NCBI GenBank assembly: GCA_051453625.1
Contig: JBOZIK010000001.1
Coordinates: forward strand, 196,109,945 to 196,173,944
Source: Welwitschia mirabilis
Taxonomy: Eukaryota > Gnetophyta > Gnetopsida > Welwitschiales
DNA: 64,000 bases
Direction: 5' to 3'
This document shows positions 1-13,460 of this stretch, piece after piece. A program made the position numbers and the translations under genes. Numbering within the stretch: the stretch's first letter is position 1; each line of letters begins with the position of its first letter. The notes below the pieces were generated by a model. The model saw nothing but the letters and a program-made list of their open reading frames with translations, had not been told where the DNA came from and did not search any database.

Positions 1-7
1 AACCTAA

Positions 8-19
8 GCTCTGATACGA
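8..19 (-). other. Primer-binding-site-like motif of a minus-strand copia element
   Basis: On the minus strand these bases resemble the tRNA-iMet primer-binding site (TGGTATCAGAGC) used by most plant Ty1/copia elements. The sequence just to the right (from about 25, beginning TG) would then be the inner end of that element's 5' LTR. The element body would lie left of the window, so this cannot be confirmed here. Confidence 0.35.
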
Positions 20-325
20 AATAATGGAATCAAGAATTCGGAATAGGTTCTTTTAAAAAATTAAGCTCATAAATAAATTAAATTTATCTAATCATAGTTT
101 ACATGTAAAAATAACAAAATCAATAATGTGCATATAAGAAATAAAAAAATGAATGTAAAGAATCAAAAGATAGAAAATCATAAACTACCAATTTATATGC
201 ATGCAGGATTTATAGTGGTTTGGGAACTCCCCTACTCCACTCTCGATGATCAACTTCTCCCAAGCTTGATTTTAGATCTCTGTTACTTCATAGGTTTTAC
301 AAAGTTTACCTATAATCCTTACAAG

Positions 326-425
326 TAGACTTTTATAGGCTAAGTCTCAACCTTAACACTAGACTTTTGTAGCCAAAGTATCAACTTTTAATAATGGATT
401 TTTGCAGGCTAAGTCTCAACCTCTG
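326..425. repeat. Three degenerate ~34-bp direct repeats
   Basis: The unit (roughly tagacttttgtaggctaag plus tctcaacctt) occurs at 326, 360 and 395. The copies are diverged but in register. They lie in the presumed LTR at the left edge. No function is known. Confidence 0.6.
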
Positions 426-764
426 AAATTAATGGATATGATTTGATGATGCCTTAATTACTCTGATATTACATGTTTAGTCATAGTATAAAAAATGAAG
501 CTCTTTTCTAATATGTTGCAATGATGAAGCTCTTAGATCTGATATTGAGTAAAGTTCTTTTACCAAAGATAGATCTCCTCAATCAAATGTGAAGTAATAT
601 AATGATGTACCAATGATGATACCACTTGATCGTTTAGATCCATAATGAATATGCTAAATTGGAATAGTGCACAAAAAGATATCTAAGTCTATGATAGCAT
701 AGCTATTTATAATGAAGGATTACTAGGGTATATTACAAATGGATTGTGCCTGCAACAACTATAA

Positions 765-797
765 ATGGCTAGAGAATGGCTAGGTAACGGCTAGGTA
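765..797. repeat. 11-bp tandem repeat, three units
   Basis: Three consecutive 11-mers read atggctagaga, atggctaggta and acggctaggta. Repeated ACGGCTAG-type words are familiar from promoters of plant copia LTRs, which fits the LTR suggested for this edge of the window. Confidence 0.6.
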
Positions 798-843
798 ATA
801 GATACATAATGTTTACAAAATTTTCTTTTCCACATCATCCGAT

Positions 844-1776
844 NNNNNNNNNNNNNNNNNNNNNNNNNNNNNNNNNNNNNNNNNNNNNNNNNNNNNNNNN
901 NNNNNNNNNNNNNNNNNNNNNNNNNNNNNNNNNNNNNNNNNNNNNNNNNNNNNNNNNNNNNNNNNNNNNNNNNNNNNNNNNNNNNNNNNNNNNNNNNNNN
1001 NNNNNNNNNNNNNNNNNNNNNNNNNNNNNNNNNNNNNNNNNNNNNNNNNNNNNNNNNNNNNNNNNNNNNNNNNNNNNNNNNNNNNNNNNNNNNNNNNNNN
1101 NNNNNNNNNNNNNNNNNNNNNNNNNNNNNNNNNNNNNNNNNNNNNNNNNNNNNNNNNNNNNNNNNNNNNNNNNNNNNNNNNNNNNNNNNNNNNNNNNNNN
1201 NNNNNNNNNNNNNNNNNNNNNNNNNNNNNNNNNNNNNNNNNNNNNNNNNNNNNNNNNNNNNNNNNNNNNNNNNNNNNNNNNNNNNNNNNNNNNNNNNNNN
1301 NNNNNNNNNNNNNNNNNNNNNNNNNNNNNNNNNNNNNNNNNNNNNNNNNNNNNNNNNNNNNNNNNNNNNNNNNNNNNNNNNNNNNNNNNNNNNNNNNNNN
1401 NNNNNNNNNNNNNNNNNNNNNNNNNNNNNNNNNNNNNNNNNNNNNNNNNNNNNNNNNNNNNNNNNNNNNNNNNNNNNNNNNNNNNNNNNNNNNNNNNNNN
1501 NNNNNNNNNNNNNNNNNNNNNNNNNNNNNNNNNNNNNNNNNNNNNNNNNNNNNNNNNNNNNNNNNNNNNNNNNNNNNNNNNNNNNNNNNNNNNNNNNNNN
1601 NNNNNNNNNNNNNNNNNNNNNNNNNNNNNNNNNNNNNNNNNNNNNNNNNNNNNNNNNNNNNNNNNNNNNNNNNNNNNNNNNNNNNNNNNNNNNNNNNNNN
1701 NNNNNNNNNNNNNNNNNNNNNNNNNNNNNNNNNNNNNNNNNNNNNNNNNNNNNNNNNNNNNNNNNNNNNNNNNNNN
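844..1776. other. Assembly gap (933 N)
   Basis: Run of N. The sequence immediately to its right is a tandem repeat, which probably caused the assembly to break. Apparent open frames across it are artefacts. Confidence 0.99.
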
Positions 1777-2032
1777 ATTCGATCGACCCTATTAAAATTC
1801 GGTTAACCCTTTTCTCTTGATCTGGGACTATTGCCTATCAGTACTTCAAATATGGTTGGCCCCATAAAAATTTGGTTAACCCCTTTCCATTCTGTTTAGG
1901 AATACTAGCTTTTAAGATCACAGGTCGATCAACCCCTTAAGAATCTGGTCAATCCCTCTTGGTTTAGTTCATTTTTCTTGTAACTGCATTAGGTGTGGTC
2001 GACCCCTTTAGAATTCGGTCAATCCTCATTAG
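1777..2032. repeat. Tandem repeat of ~72 bp, at least four copies
   Basis: Copies begin near 1777, 1851, 1922 and 1994 (spacing 74, 71 and 72 bp). Each carries two half-units, a ggtcgacccctt-like word followed after about 8 bp by a ggtcaacccctt-like word, then a variable AT-rich spacer. The array runs into the gap at its left, so the true copy number is unknown. Confidence 0.8.
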
Positions 2033-5000
2033 AGGTAAACATAACTGAGTAGTTTTTCTAATGCATTTTGGTCCAATTCTTTCACCTATAAAAATCAATC
2101 TTATCTGCACATAATATGTAACAAATTACACTACACAAGAGAAATTAGTTTGACATCGATTGACAAATATAATCTAACAGTAATACCCTAAAATCTATCT
2201 CCTATGTAAAGATTAGCTATTAAAATCATGAGCATCCTTTCACCTAATCAAAAAATTGAAAAAGCATCTTTTGATTATTAGTACTTTGATTAATCAGTTT
2301 GCACTATATGTACTTGGATTTATAACATCATTTTTAGATACTGTAGTACCATCTTTACTATACTTCGTATCTAGTGAACCTTACGCATTGTAACATACTA
2401 TTGACATCAAAAAGCATTTTATCTAAAGGTTGAACCAAGCCTTTAAAAATTCAATTATAAAAGATTACAAGTGAACTTAAGAAACTTGAAAAGTAAGAAG
2501 GATCTAGATCAGCCTTGGGTAAAAGCTAATTACCGAGAGTAAAGTAGGGAATTTCTCAAACCACTATAAATCATATGTGTGATAAATATCCATTAGTATT
2601 TTCTAGTTTTAGATATTTTTCTTTTAGATCTTTTCATTATTTCATATGCACAAATATTTTCCAATATTCAATACCTTCTGAAGATAGCTTTTCAATTTAT
2701 TTTTAAATACTATTCACCTCCCTCTACGGTTCCAAATCCAATAAGAATGACTTAAGGATTAGAGTATAAAATACCATTAAATTTAATTTTATCTAATTAA
2801 AAAGAAAAATCTATCTTATAGGACTTAAAAAAACTCTTTGCAATTATCATCTTGAACATTAAATTAAGAAATGCTTCTCTTAGTAGTAGTACTTCGTATT
2901 AAATATATTTTTTAGGAATTTAAATAATGCTTGAAATCTAGAAATTTGTTATGAAGTAATGATCAAAATAATATTATCTTATACCAAAAGAAATTAATAA
3001 CATATGTTATCGAATGTGTGAATATACTTCTCTTACTTGAGTAGCCATTTATTTACTAGCATTTATAGGATGATTTCAGATACAATAAATAACATGAATT
3101 CACCCTAAAATTCATGTAATATTACCATTTGGATAAGTCTTTACATTTTATAAAATATGAAAAGTATATTGCTTAATCTAGAAACATATGAATTTCCATG
3201 AAACTCAAAGAGACGAATAATTTTTCTTAACCAAATTCCTAAATTCAATTTGCAAATAATAGCATAATGATCTAAATGATAAGAAATTTTGATAGATGTA
3301 ATAGAAGAATTTTAATTCTAGAAAGAGATAAGGAGGAAAAAAAATCTAATCAATATATTGAAAAATATAATTACATTTCAATAAAAATTAATAAAGCATG
3401 AAAAAAATTCTTGAGGATAAAACTAGCATTATTAAAGGCAATTGTTATCATAAAACTACTTTTTGTAAAAAGACTAAAAATCATTATATGATAAATGCAT
3501 GTGAAAATAAGAGTTTTTAATCTTATCAACTAAAATTTCCATCATATTAAAGTCTCTACTAATATCCAAGGAATATTTAAAGAATAACAAGTTAACTATA
3601 ACTATAGAAAAACTCTTTTAGAAGCCTTATTTAGAGCATAAATTAAAAGAAATTACAAAGAATTCATTAGATAAAGAAAGAAGCATCCAACTACATCTAT
3701 TATGAGAATTATGACCATTTTGGACTACTCTAGAGTGTAAACATAGGTGAAAAATGATAAAAGAACCACCATTACTAGTATAGTATGGTAAATGTTACAT
3801 TATTTTTAATAAATAACTTTCCAATAAAAGTTAATTATTATTTAGAAATTTTAACTTCTTGTAATAATGTAAAAGCAAGAGATAAGGATTGTTGATAAAT
3901 TGCATCCCATCTCTTCTTCTTTGAAAGATATTTATAAGGCCTTAAATATTTTAAAAAGATATAATTAGGGATAAGGCCCTCATACTCTAAGATAAGTTAT
4001 CCATTAAGTTGTTAAAATACTTATATATCTTAAAGTTTTCTCTTAAATATTAGAATTGATTAGATGCTAAAATGTCATCCTTTAAGCCTTCTACAATACG
4101 ATAAGTGTTTTCATTAAAATTTTTTTTCCTTTAAAGGTTCATTGGGGTTGGATCATTTATGTACTGACATCATTATGATGTCTTATACATTTGGTTACTA
4201 TCCATTTGAAATGTGAGTATGTGCATTTTATGAAACTAGAGATTTCTTGAAATAAAGAAGCATTAACTTATTTTTATTTACTAGTTAAACAAGATTATAT
4301 ATTTTGTTCTTATAATTTTATATGATTTCTACTTCTAGATGAAATATTTAAACCAAATATAAACACCAAAGTAAGGGACTTTAAGCATTATTTGTTTTAA
4401 GCTTTGTTTCAACAAAGTTCATCAATAAATTTATTCCATTATAAGAGTAGATAATCATTAAAAAAAGACCTTTTATGTGGCAATAATTATAGGATTTTAA
4501 AAGATTAAAGTAAACAACCTATTGCTAACAAGTACCATGGTTAGCTTTAAGAGATAAATTTTTTTCTTATATTTAAATCTATATTAATAACATACCTTAT
4601 TCTAATTTCAAGAAAGGAAGAACAATTATAAACATTATTAATTGATTTAAAGAGTTTAACAATCTTAATTCAAATCAGTTGAAATAAAATACACATCATA
4701 AAACTCCACAAAACAAGGCAAATAATGATGTTTAAAACCATTAATCTTAAAATCTAGTTTCCATTATCAAATTATATATTACACAAGAATAAATAAAAAT
4801 ACATGTAAAAACATCTTTTTCTACCATAAAGATTTCAAATAAATCAACTAATGAAAAATTCTAAGCAAAGTATTTTGCATGTAAGGCTATGATATTGCAA
4901 CATGATAAAACCAAAGTAACCTACTCTATGAAAGATACCATTGTTGGGAGATAATCCAAGATTCATAAGAAAATATACCATGAAGAAATATTAGGAATAT

Positions 5001-5157
5001 GTTGCTTAGATAAAGCATTAAATAAGATAAATCAAAATCTGTACATGTTATTCATTTAGTAAGGCTCCTTGAAAGCCATGTTTAATAACATTTATATCAT
5101 TTGAATTACCTCTATCAAGGAGAATTTTTTTTGAATATTTTTATTTCAAAAAGAAAC
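2033..5157. other. AT-rich stretch with no recognised feature
   Basis: I see no open reading frame, LTR pair, RNA gene or recognisable transposon protein. It is probably old, decayed repeat DNA. Confidence 0.6.
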
Positions 5158-5457
5158 TGTTAGGAAAATCGAGTTTGATTATAATTTGTATAATTACTAT
5201 TCCTTAAATTTTTTCTTTTATTTCTTATTTTTACTCATGTTGCTATCATCCTCTTCTTTCTCCTATTTTGTCACAAATACTTTCCCCTAGGACCTCTCTT
5301 ATGGTTCTTATCTCTATCTAGTTTTTATCAAATTTGTATATATATAATGGTATATTACAATAAAATTAATTGAGTAGGTTTTAACAAAGATCTATCAAGC
5401 TTTCTGTGGATGCTCCCATAGCTTCCTACTACCATGAGGATTTCTTAAAACCCTATA
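5158..5457 (+). repeat. 5' LTR of the 2.9-kb element
   Basis: Starts TGTTAGGAAAATC and ends at a degenerate CA before the primer-binding site. It carries a TATA-like tatatata near 5339 and an AATAAA-like signal near 5360, and aligns along its length with 7735-8031. Confidence 0.85.
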
Positions 5458-5459
5458 AT

Positions 5460-5471
5460 TGGTATTAGAGC
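5460..5471 (+). other. Primer-binding site (initiator tRNA-Met type)
   Basis: tggtattagagc differs by one base from the copia consensus TGGTATCAGAGC and lies two bases after the 5' LTR. Confidence 0.85.
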
Positions 5472-7700
5472 TAGGGTAGGATATTAGCTTAACTGTTAGC
5501 CTTGTAACTGCATGTGAAAAAGAGTTATAGAAGAATTTAAATGCAGTAAACAAAGACACTACAAGAAGAATAATTTTCTAAGTGATTGTAAAAGAATTTT
5601 AAAAATGTATTTTAATCTACAATAACAACAATGGTTGAATCGCATCCACATATTATTAAGGTCCTCATTGAAATACAATTAGCATTCTTTTCCTTTGATA
5701 CCATGAGGAACCTATAGAACATATTATTAAGAACATGTAAACAACTCAAAGATGGTATAAAAGTCTAAGAAAAATTTTCCTAATAGAAAGATGATGCAAG
5801 ACCAATCTCCAAGGATTCATGTGGATCCTAGATTTAGATGAATAGAGCCACTAAATCGATTGTTTATGAGTTCTAGGTGCATTAAAGGATTTCTTCTTTT
5901 GTGGCTTTCATAGATTTGGCCAAAGAAAAGATCATCTATGAGATAAAACTTTGATGGATCTAAATTAACAAATGTTTGATGCTGATATTAAACCCTCTAA
6001 GAGGGTTTTTGATTGAAATAAGATTCTTCATGGCCTAGAAGAAAATACGCAAGAGTTATGCCTGAGTCTTCCAAAGGAGAATACCTATATGAAAGACCCC
6101 AAATGCTACGTTGATGATGCTTGATTTTAATTATTATTTTAACTCTACCATTGAATATGAGCATGTTTTAGATGTAAAATGGGCCTAAATTCTTTACAAA
6201 ACAAGTATGTAGTAAGTAACTTTTTTGTAGAGAATCAAAGATTATTTCTATAAAATAATGGGAAAAAAAGAAACACAGAATGTATGAGAAGAGGAGTAGA
6301 CTACTTTCATGCCTTACTGGAACTATCAGTGCAAAAAGGAGATCACTCTGAAGCCCATTAACATAGTATATAATGAGTGTAGAAATAGATTCATGTAACC
6401 TATTGCCATTCTGCATGGCTTTAAGTACCACCTACATTGCATACATCAAGCTAGGTTCTTAGGTTTATAAATTATATTACATGGCATGTTCATTCCAATT
6501 CATGTAAAAATAAGGAAAAATATCATAATGCTGGTGGAAATGATTGAGGATAAAATTTGACTAAGTTAAGGCTAGATTAGTAAGGGCTTGGACCACCTTC
6601 CACAGATTGAGATGAAAATGGTTCTAGAGATTATTTCATTAAGGTGTAGAAAGATGAAGAATGAGATAAAAATATAAAGGAAAAAGTGGTAATCTAGATG
6701 TAGAAAAGGCATGCATATTTACTGGGACAGGTCCATGTGAATCTAAAATAGAAAGTTAAGAAAGAACACCTCATATATACCTAGTGCTCAATAGTCTTAT
6801 GAGATGAAGAAATACAAGTGATAATGTAAGAATAAAGGCATAAAAATGCTAGCTGCTAGTTTTTCTTCACATAAATCATAATGTTCAATAAGGTCTTTCT
6901 TAAAGACTGAGCTCCTTGAGAATTGTTTTAAGTGTTTTTAGGAAGATTTAAAAACAAGAATTATTTTAAAATATTTTTTATGAAATAGGAGTAAGATATT
7001 TATTTGATTAAGCATTTGAAATTCTTTTATTATGGTGTAATCCTTATCATTTATGTATGAAAGTAAAAAGATTGGGGTGGTGTGGGAAATTTCCTTCTTA
7101 TTATTTTTACTATACAAATTATATAAGGCCTTTGTATCAATGTGATTAGTATTATAAAATAAAGTTTAAGAACTTTATAATTAAGGAGGCTAAAATTTGC
7201 TAACTCCTACCTTGCTTCACTCGATGGGATGGTTAATTTGTTAAGCTAGGTTATGGGATTATTACAACCAATTATGTATGCAATATCATATAAGAATAAT
7301 ATCATGAAAGTGGTATTGGACACTTTTCATGATATTTTTTTTAATATGGTAAGTGCTTAGGCTTGTTCCTCATTGGGTTAGTTCCATTTTTAGGGTATGT
7401 CCTTTTCTTGGATGAGTTATAGTTGGAGTGTTAGGTGTGTTTTTTATTTTAGTTAAGGTACATAGATTGCTTAAAGAGACTACTCAAAGGATGTCTTATT
7501 TAATGTTTCATAGGATAAAGGTATAGATTCTTCTATGAATATCACTCATAGGAAATCTTCCTTAAATTTTTTCGTTTTTGTGCTTTCGGTGATTTCTATG
7601 CTTCTATTGTTGGTTTGACAATTTAGTGCTTTTATTAGAGATTTCATTTGTTGATATCAATCTAATACTTACATATGATCTCAAGGTTAAAAGATTTTTT

Positions 7701-7734
7701 GGGAGCAGGGAGGGGGGGACAGAAGAGGAAACGT
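7701..7734 (+). other. Polypurine tract
   Basis: A 34-base purine-rich run including gggagcagggaggggggg lies directly against the 3' LTR, where plus-strand DNA synthesis is primed in LTR retrotransposons. Confidence 0.85.
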
Positions 7735-8031
7735 TGCTAGAAAAATCAAGTTTGATTAATTTGTATAATTACTATCCCTAAAATTTTATATTTTCTTTCT
7801 CATTTTTGCTCATGTTGCTATCATCCTCTTTCTTCTCCTATTTCCTCTCAATTACTTTTCCCTAAAGCCCCTCTTATGGTTCTTATCTCTATTAGTTTTT
7901 ATTAATTTTGTGTATATATGATGGTTTATTGTAATAAAACTAATTGAATAGATTTTAGTAAAGATCTATTATGATCCTAGTGGGTGCTTCCATAGCTTCC
8001 TACTACCATGAGTATTAGTTAAAATCCTATA
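7735..8031 (+). repeat. 3' LTR of the 2.9-kb element
   Basis: Starts TGCTAGAAAAATC and shares long blocks with the 5' copy, for example catagcttcctactaccatg near its end. Confidence 0.85.
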
Positions 8032-11000
8032 TAACTTCTAAAAATTTCTAATAGAATAGATTCCTTATTATTTTTCTTTATTTACCAATATATCTTTACA
8101 TATTTAAAACTAAAAGAGATAGATAGAATTAAATGTAACTAAGAAAGTATAACTTGGTAAGTTAGTTATATTAGAAGGATGCATTAGACCCTAAATAGAA
8201 ATTTATTATTAACCTTGAAAAGTATCTAAAATACATAAGAAATCAAATACCAAGAAGCTCGTGATAAGACTATAAAGATAGTTCAACTTATTAAAGATGA
8301 AAAAATTCATATAAATAGGAAGTAATTAATACATGTCTTGAAATAGTGCCTTGAAATTTTTTATACTATTTCCTATTTTTATTTTTGTCATTTGTACTTT
8401 ATAACTTTCAAACCACTTTCTTTTGTATTAGTGGATTTACTTATTAGGCTAATTATTTATATTGATATCTTTTACTTTTAATACAATAATTCTTTTGATG
8501 TTTAACACCTCTATCCTTTAAAGATAATGAAATAAAATAATAGTTACCTATGATAAGGTAATACAATATCATAATCAAAGATAAACTCTTTAAAAAGTAA
8601 GTGTTAAAAAAGAAAACAGATATAAAAAGGAAGAAACTTGAAAACAAGAAATGTGATATAAAATAAAGCAAAATAGTTTTAAGAATCCTTTATTACCTGA
8701 TCCTCAAAAGATAGAAAATCGCTCTCATTGTGTTTTCTCTATCCATTGGTTATAGCACATGTAGAAGATAACATGAAAGTTTGAATACAAAAGATATGCT
8801 ATGAAGTAACCATATTCTAAGGTGCAACTAGTGAAATCAAATAAGATGTACTAATCCACTATGTAAAATAAATAAATTAATCTCATCTAAATTTTCATCA
8901 TTTAAGGATGAATATGAAAAGTAGTACTTTGCAAAATAATAATCTTAAAACTTAAACCTAGAAAAAGAGAGTTATCAATTATCTAAAAAATATGTCTCTA
9001 TCTATGTTTTTAGATTATTTTAATGATGTAGGATTAGAATACTTTCAAAACAAGAAATATTATCTTTAGAGTTTGGTAATTCTCCAAGAAGAACATCATT
9101 TTAGTTTAGGGTATAAATATCCATGGCCAAGAATTTTAATCCATATATAAATCAATAAAGAAATGTTAAAACTCTCTACATTATTATAGAAATTATATCT
9201 AATAACCACAAATCCTAAATGGAAAATCCTTCTCCTAATAGACTGATCTTAATGAAGTAGATACCATAAAAATTGTTGTTCTTTTGATAAGGTATGTAAT
9301 TACTGAATGCTTTAAGCTCTTATAATCCACCATCTCTTAGAGTCTAAGCTATGATAAAATTTATCATACTAAGTCTTAATGCATACATCTTCATAAGGAT
9401 GTGATAGGAATTTTTTGCCCCTCACTTCAAGACCTACCATTTTTTCATTGCATCAATTTTAAAGGTAAAGTATGATTGTCTTAAATATAAATTATAATTG
9501 AAATCTAATAAATAAATTCTAATACTTATTAATTATTATGATAGCATTTGAGACATCATAAAGTTATAGAAATGTTTCCATGCAAACCATGGATTATTTA
9601 AGGGTAAACATGAAAGAGAAATTACAACACTATTAAATTAACAAGCTATTAAGTGAGGTTTTAAAGACAACTCAAGTATCATTTAGTAGCCTCAGAAAAT
9701 TTTAATAGAAGCATTAAAAGAAAAAAAGATCATCCTAAATTATCTTAAATGATGGCCTCCTTCTTTCATTTCATATTATGTAAATTTGAGTATGATATTT
9801 AAAATTTATTTTCTTATACATCTTTTTTTTATTTTTAAATATATTTTCATATTTATTTATTCTAAATAAATTGTAAAATTATTTTTTAAAAAAATAAAAA
9901 AAACTAGTATTTAGAATTCAAGGTCTAAGCTAATGATTAAAAGGTGATGAGGTAGGTGATTATAACAATAATTGTGGAGTGATTAAGTTATAGTCAAAAG
10001 CTTAGATGTATCCATCCTACCAAAACTACCAAGGATAAAAAGAGTGTTTCATGTAAAAAGCTCTATTTGTTATCATATAACATAGATTTCTCTTTTGTTA
10101 TACTAATTCCTTCTTTTTCTTTTTCTTACTATAAATACAATACCTTTATTTGAGATGTTTTGGGATCCATCACTTTCCAATGCTAAAGGCTTACTTTACT
10201 TTTAAAAAAAATTGTAATGAAATACACGACAAAAAATACCAAAAAAAGACATTTCTTTATATCCATCAATCCTCATAATCCAAAGTTATAAGCATACCTT
10301 ATTAACATTTATTAATGATTTCTCATGAATGATATGGATATATTATATTAGACATAAGTTTATTATACGGAAAGAGTCCATATAATGCAAAATTCATATT
10401 GATTAAGAGAAAGAAAAATTCAATCTAAATGTAAAGAAATACTCAAGTATAAAATTTAATAGCTATATTCATACTATGAAAGTAGGAAAAGAAACCACTT
10501 TAATACACTCCATGCTAGAATGAATTGGTAAAAAGATGAAATAATTCCATTACAGAGAAGGTTAGAAGTTCTCTACATGATAAAAAGAAACCAAGTACAT
10601 ATGAACATACAAAATAGATTATTATCTACATGCATGAAAGAGGAATTTCTAATCCAAAGTGGTAATTTATGACTTAATAAAGCCTACTAAATTTGTGATG
10701 TATTGAAATAATAGAGAGAGAATTTACAGATGTATGATCTTTAATGAATATGGTTTATCTCATTTTATGATTTTATAATGTAGAATCAAATCAAATCAAC
10801 CCTATTCAACATGCAAATAGAAGAGCTATAAGTATTAAAATCAATGGAGTTAGAGGAAATTCCATTTCATGAATCTATAATAAAGTCATGTAGTGAGTTA
10901 CCCATAGAAGGTGATGAACATTTCATGGAAATAACTAATGAACAAGATCATAAATGAGTAATATGGATACATATGTCGTTTTATGTATAAAGGCATGAAT

Positions 11001-11089
11001 ATATAAAAATTATAAATCAACCAAGTATAAGAAAATTAATAGATGACAAAATCATCTTATATTATTCCATATCTTGTCTTGTAGATTTA
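8032..11089. other. AT-rich stretch with no recognised feature
   Basis: No coding sequence, LTR pair or RNA gene stands out. The right part may hold the N-terminal RT and integrase of the copia relic that follows, decayed beyond recognition. A 72-codon minus frame at 8453-8671 has no coding character. Confidence 0.5.
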
Positions 11090-13460
11090 TTAAATGCTAA
11101 TTATTATTATGTATTTTGTTGTATTACCATAGTTAATACTAGTAATGAATGTAGATGACATGTTAATCATTAGCAACAACATGAAGCTTATTAAAGAATA
11201 AATAAATAAATTGTGTTTAATTTCAAGTGAAATATCTTGATGCCACTAATCATGACTTGGGTATGAAAATTAATAGATATATATATGTCAAAAAATAATG
11301 GCTAAGTCAATAGAGATATATCTTCAAAGTACTAGAAATATTTAAAATGAATAGTAAAAACCTATTTTAACTTTAGTATATCCTTGAATAATCTTTTTGA
11401 TAAGCCTTAATTATTTCTATATCTTGTAATTTTTTAAGTTATACCCTAGTAATCTAGGTGCATGTAGTAGCCTTAAAATCATAAAACTAAGATTGTCTAT
11501 TATAATATAGAAAATTATAATTATCATTTTTTTTCTCAAGGACTATAAGAAAATTTTAGATCTTACAAGATTTTAAGAAAGAACTATGATTAAAGTATGA
11601 TTAAGAGGATTTACACAAAAGGTTTTAAAGTATTAATATTGAAGAACTATTCTCCAAGAATATAGGCTTGATTGTTCATAAGGTAAATCACAAAAAAATT
11701 TAAAATTAAGATCAAGATATTATATTAAGTGTACAAAGGTTTAATAAATAAATAATAAATTATTCACTATAGAATTTGAACATCATGAATGAAATTAGTT
11801 TAGAAATGATTTATCTTATAGTGAAATGTAGAAAACATAAGGATAGTATAAAAGATGTCATAAACATTAACATACTAATCATTTAAGTCCTAAGAATACA
11901 TTAAAGAATACAACTCTATATAATAAATATGAAAGAAAATTTAAAATGGAGGATCACATAATTAGTAATTATAATAGTATTAATAATGGAATAAAAACAT
12001 AAATCTAATGATTTATTAAAGTACATTTAGTAATGATGCATACACTACAACAACTAAAGATTCAATATAGAAGTAAAGTCTTAGGCCTAATAAGGATTAT
12101 TCTTCATGAAATAATCATTATATCATGCTTAGGGAGGGATATAAGAGGTTTATAACCCCAAAATTAGTGGGAGACCTATATATAAAAAGATAGAGTTTAG
12201 ATATGAAAACAACCATGGAGTGAAACATGAATTGGATTTTTCAAACTTTGAAGTGGGATTTACATATATAGCCTAGATGTATTTTTATTATTATATGGGT
12301 ACATACTTGGTACATCACGATAGATAACATCTACTAATTGATAAATTCTTAAGCATTAGGATTAAGTCATGTTAATTCTTGATGTTCTTAAGATCTTTTT
12401 CGACTCCATATTGTAAGTTCAATTTTATACCATGTTATCTCATTTACAATCTATCTTTTTGTGACTTTTTTTCTTCATAGAAATTTAATGATGCTATGGT
12501 TTGGATGGTAGCACTAGAGCTTTTGGTAGCTTAACTAGTTTAAAAGATGGGAATCTTAGGATGACATGTAAAACAAACATCAAGTATTAGGCCTTTTTAA
12601 TAACATTTTAGTAATTATAAATATTAAACCTGATTAATGATAATTCAATCATAAAAATGGCATTTATAGGCTTAGAATATATTATTGACTAAGATTTATG
12701 GATCAAAAGACATAAATATACAAGTATCACTAGTTTTCATTAGAGAAATCTTGTAAAAATCAAGAACAGATACAATAAACAAAGAATGTAACATATGAAA
12801 ACGTAGTTAGATGTTTAATGTATGTGATGATAAATACATGCCTTGATTTAGCTTATGTTATTAGACTAATTAGTAGATTCATTTTGATATTAATCTTAAC
12901 TATTAGATTACTATAAAAAGGATTAAAAGATATCATTATCAANNNNNNNNNNGGGAATGTTAGAAATATAGCTTTCCATGGCTATGTTAATGTAGATTTT
13001 GTGAAAGAATTAAATTAGTAAAAACACACATCATGTTTTATTTTTATTCAATATGATGTTGTAATTAGTTTATAAAGAAAAAGATAATAAATTATTACAA
13101 GTTACTACAACTAAAGCTGAATGTGTTACATTATCTACAACATGTAAAGAAGCCGTCTGGTTATAAAAAATAGCTTCTAAAATAGAATTGAAATAAAAAA
13201 ATATTTGTATTAGTTATGATATTCAAATCATAATATGTATTTGAAAATATGCTATATTTGATTTGAAGCAAATTCATTAAAGTCCAATGCCACATTATAT
13301 CTGCTACGAAATAGGCTTAATATAATTGGAAAAACTCTCTACTAAGGAAATGTTACTTATAGGTTTAATTATGTAAAAGTTTAATTAGTACATATCCAAA
13401 TTAAGGATATTGAAGATCTAAAGGCTAATAACACTTTGAAATATTTCAAATTTTGCAAAA
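11090..13460 (+). mobile_element. Decayed Ty1/copia RT-RNase H relic
   Basis: Translated pieces in shifting plus frames follow the copia pol order. An RT catalytic box reads NVDDMLIISNN (11149-11184, for consensus YVDDM). A following stretch near 11250 resembles FDMKDLG. About 12781-12890 reads like the conserved VGSLMYA...TRPDIA block. After a 10-N gap, 12970-13165 carries a GYVDADFA-like start and TTTKAEC...CKEAVWL, typical of copia RNase H. A KHI-type tail motif follows near 13280. Stops and frameshifts are frequent, so it is inactive. About 1.3 kb of unrelated DNA separates the 11.3-kb and 12.8-kb blocks, which are normally a few hundred bases apart. No LTRs were identified. Confidence 0.8.
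12943..12952. other. Short assembly gap (10 N)
   Basis: Run of N inside the copia relic, between the RT and RNase H blocks. Confidence 0.99.

Larger units (their letters stand above)
5158..8031 (+). mobile_element. Small non-autonomous LTR retrotransposon (~2.9 kb)
   Basis: Two closely similar LTRs bracket a 2.3-kb interior in the standard order. These are 5' LTR (5158-5457), tRNA-iMet-type primer-binding site (5460-5471), interior, a strong polypurine tract (7701-7734) and 3' LTR (7735-8031). LTR copies differ by scattered substitutions and small indels, so the insertion is not recent. I found no integrase, RT or RNase H motif in any frame inside it. The longest open stretch (6168-6431, minus, 87 codons) looks incidental. 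Without polymerase it would have depended on enzymes from another element; in size it lies between TRIM and LARD elements. A clean target-site duplication is not visible. Confidence 0.85.

Noticed and set aside
326-425. CRISPR-like or satellite array
   Set aside because: Only three diverged units without unique spacers, in a plant nuclear context; it is part of an LTR-like region.
809-1795. Long open frame across the first gap
   Set aside because: Almost all of it is N; only a few real residues lie at each end.
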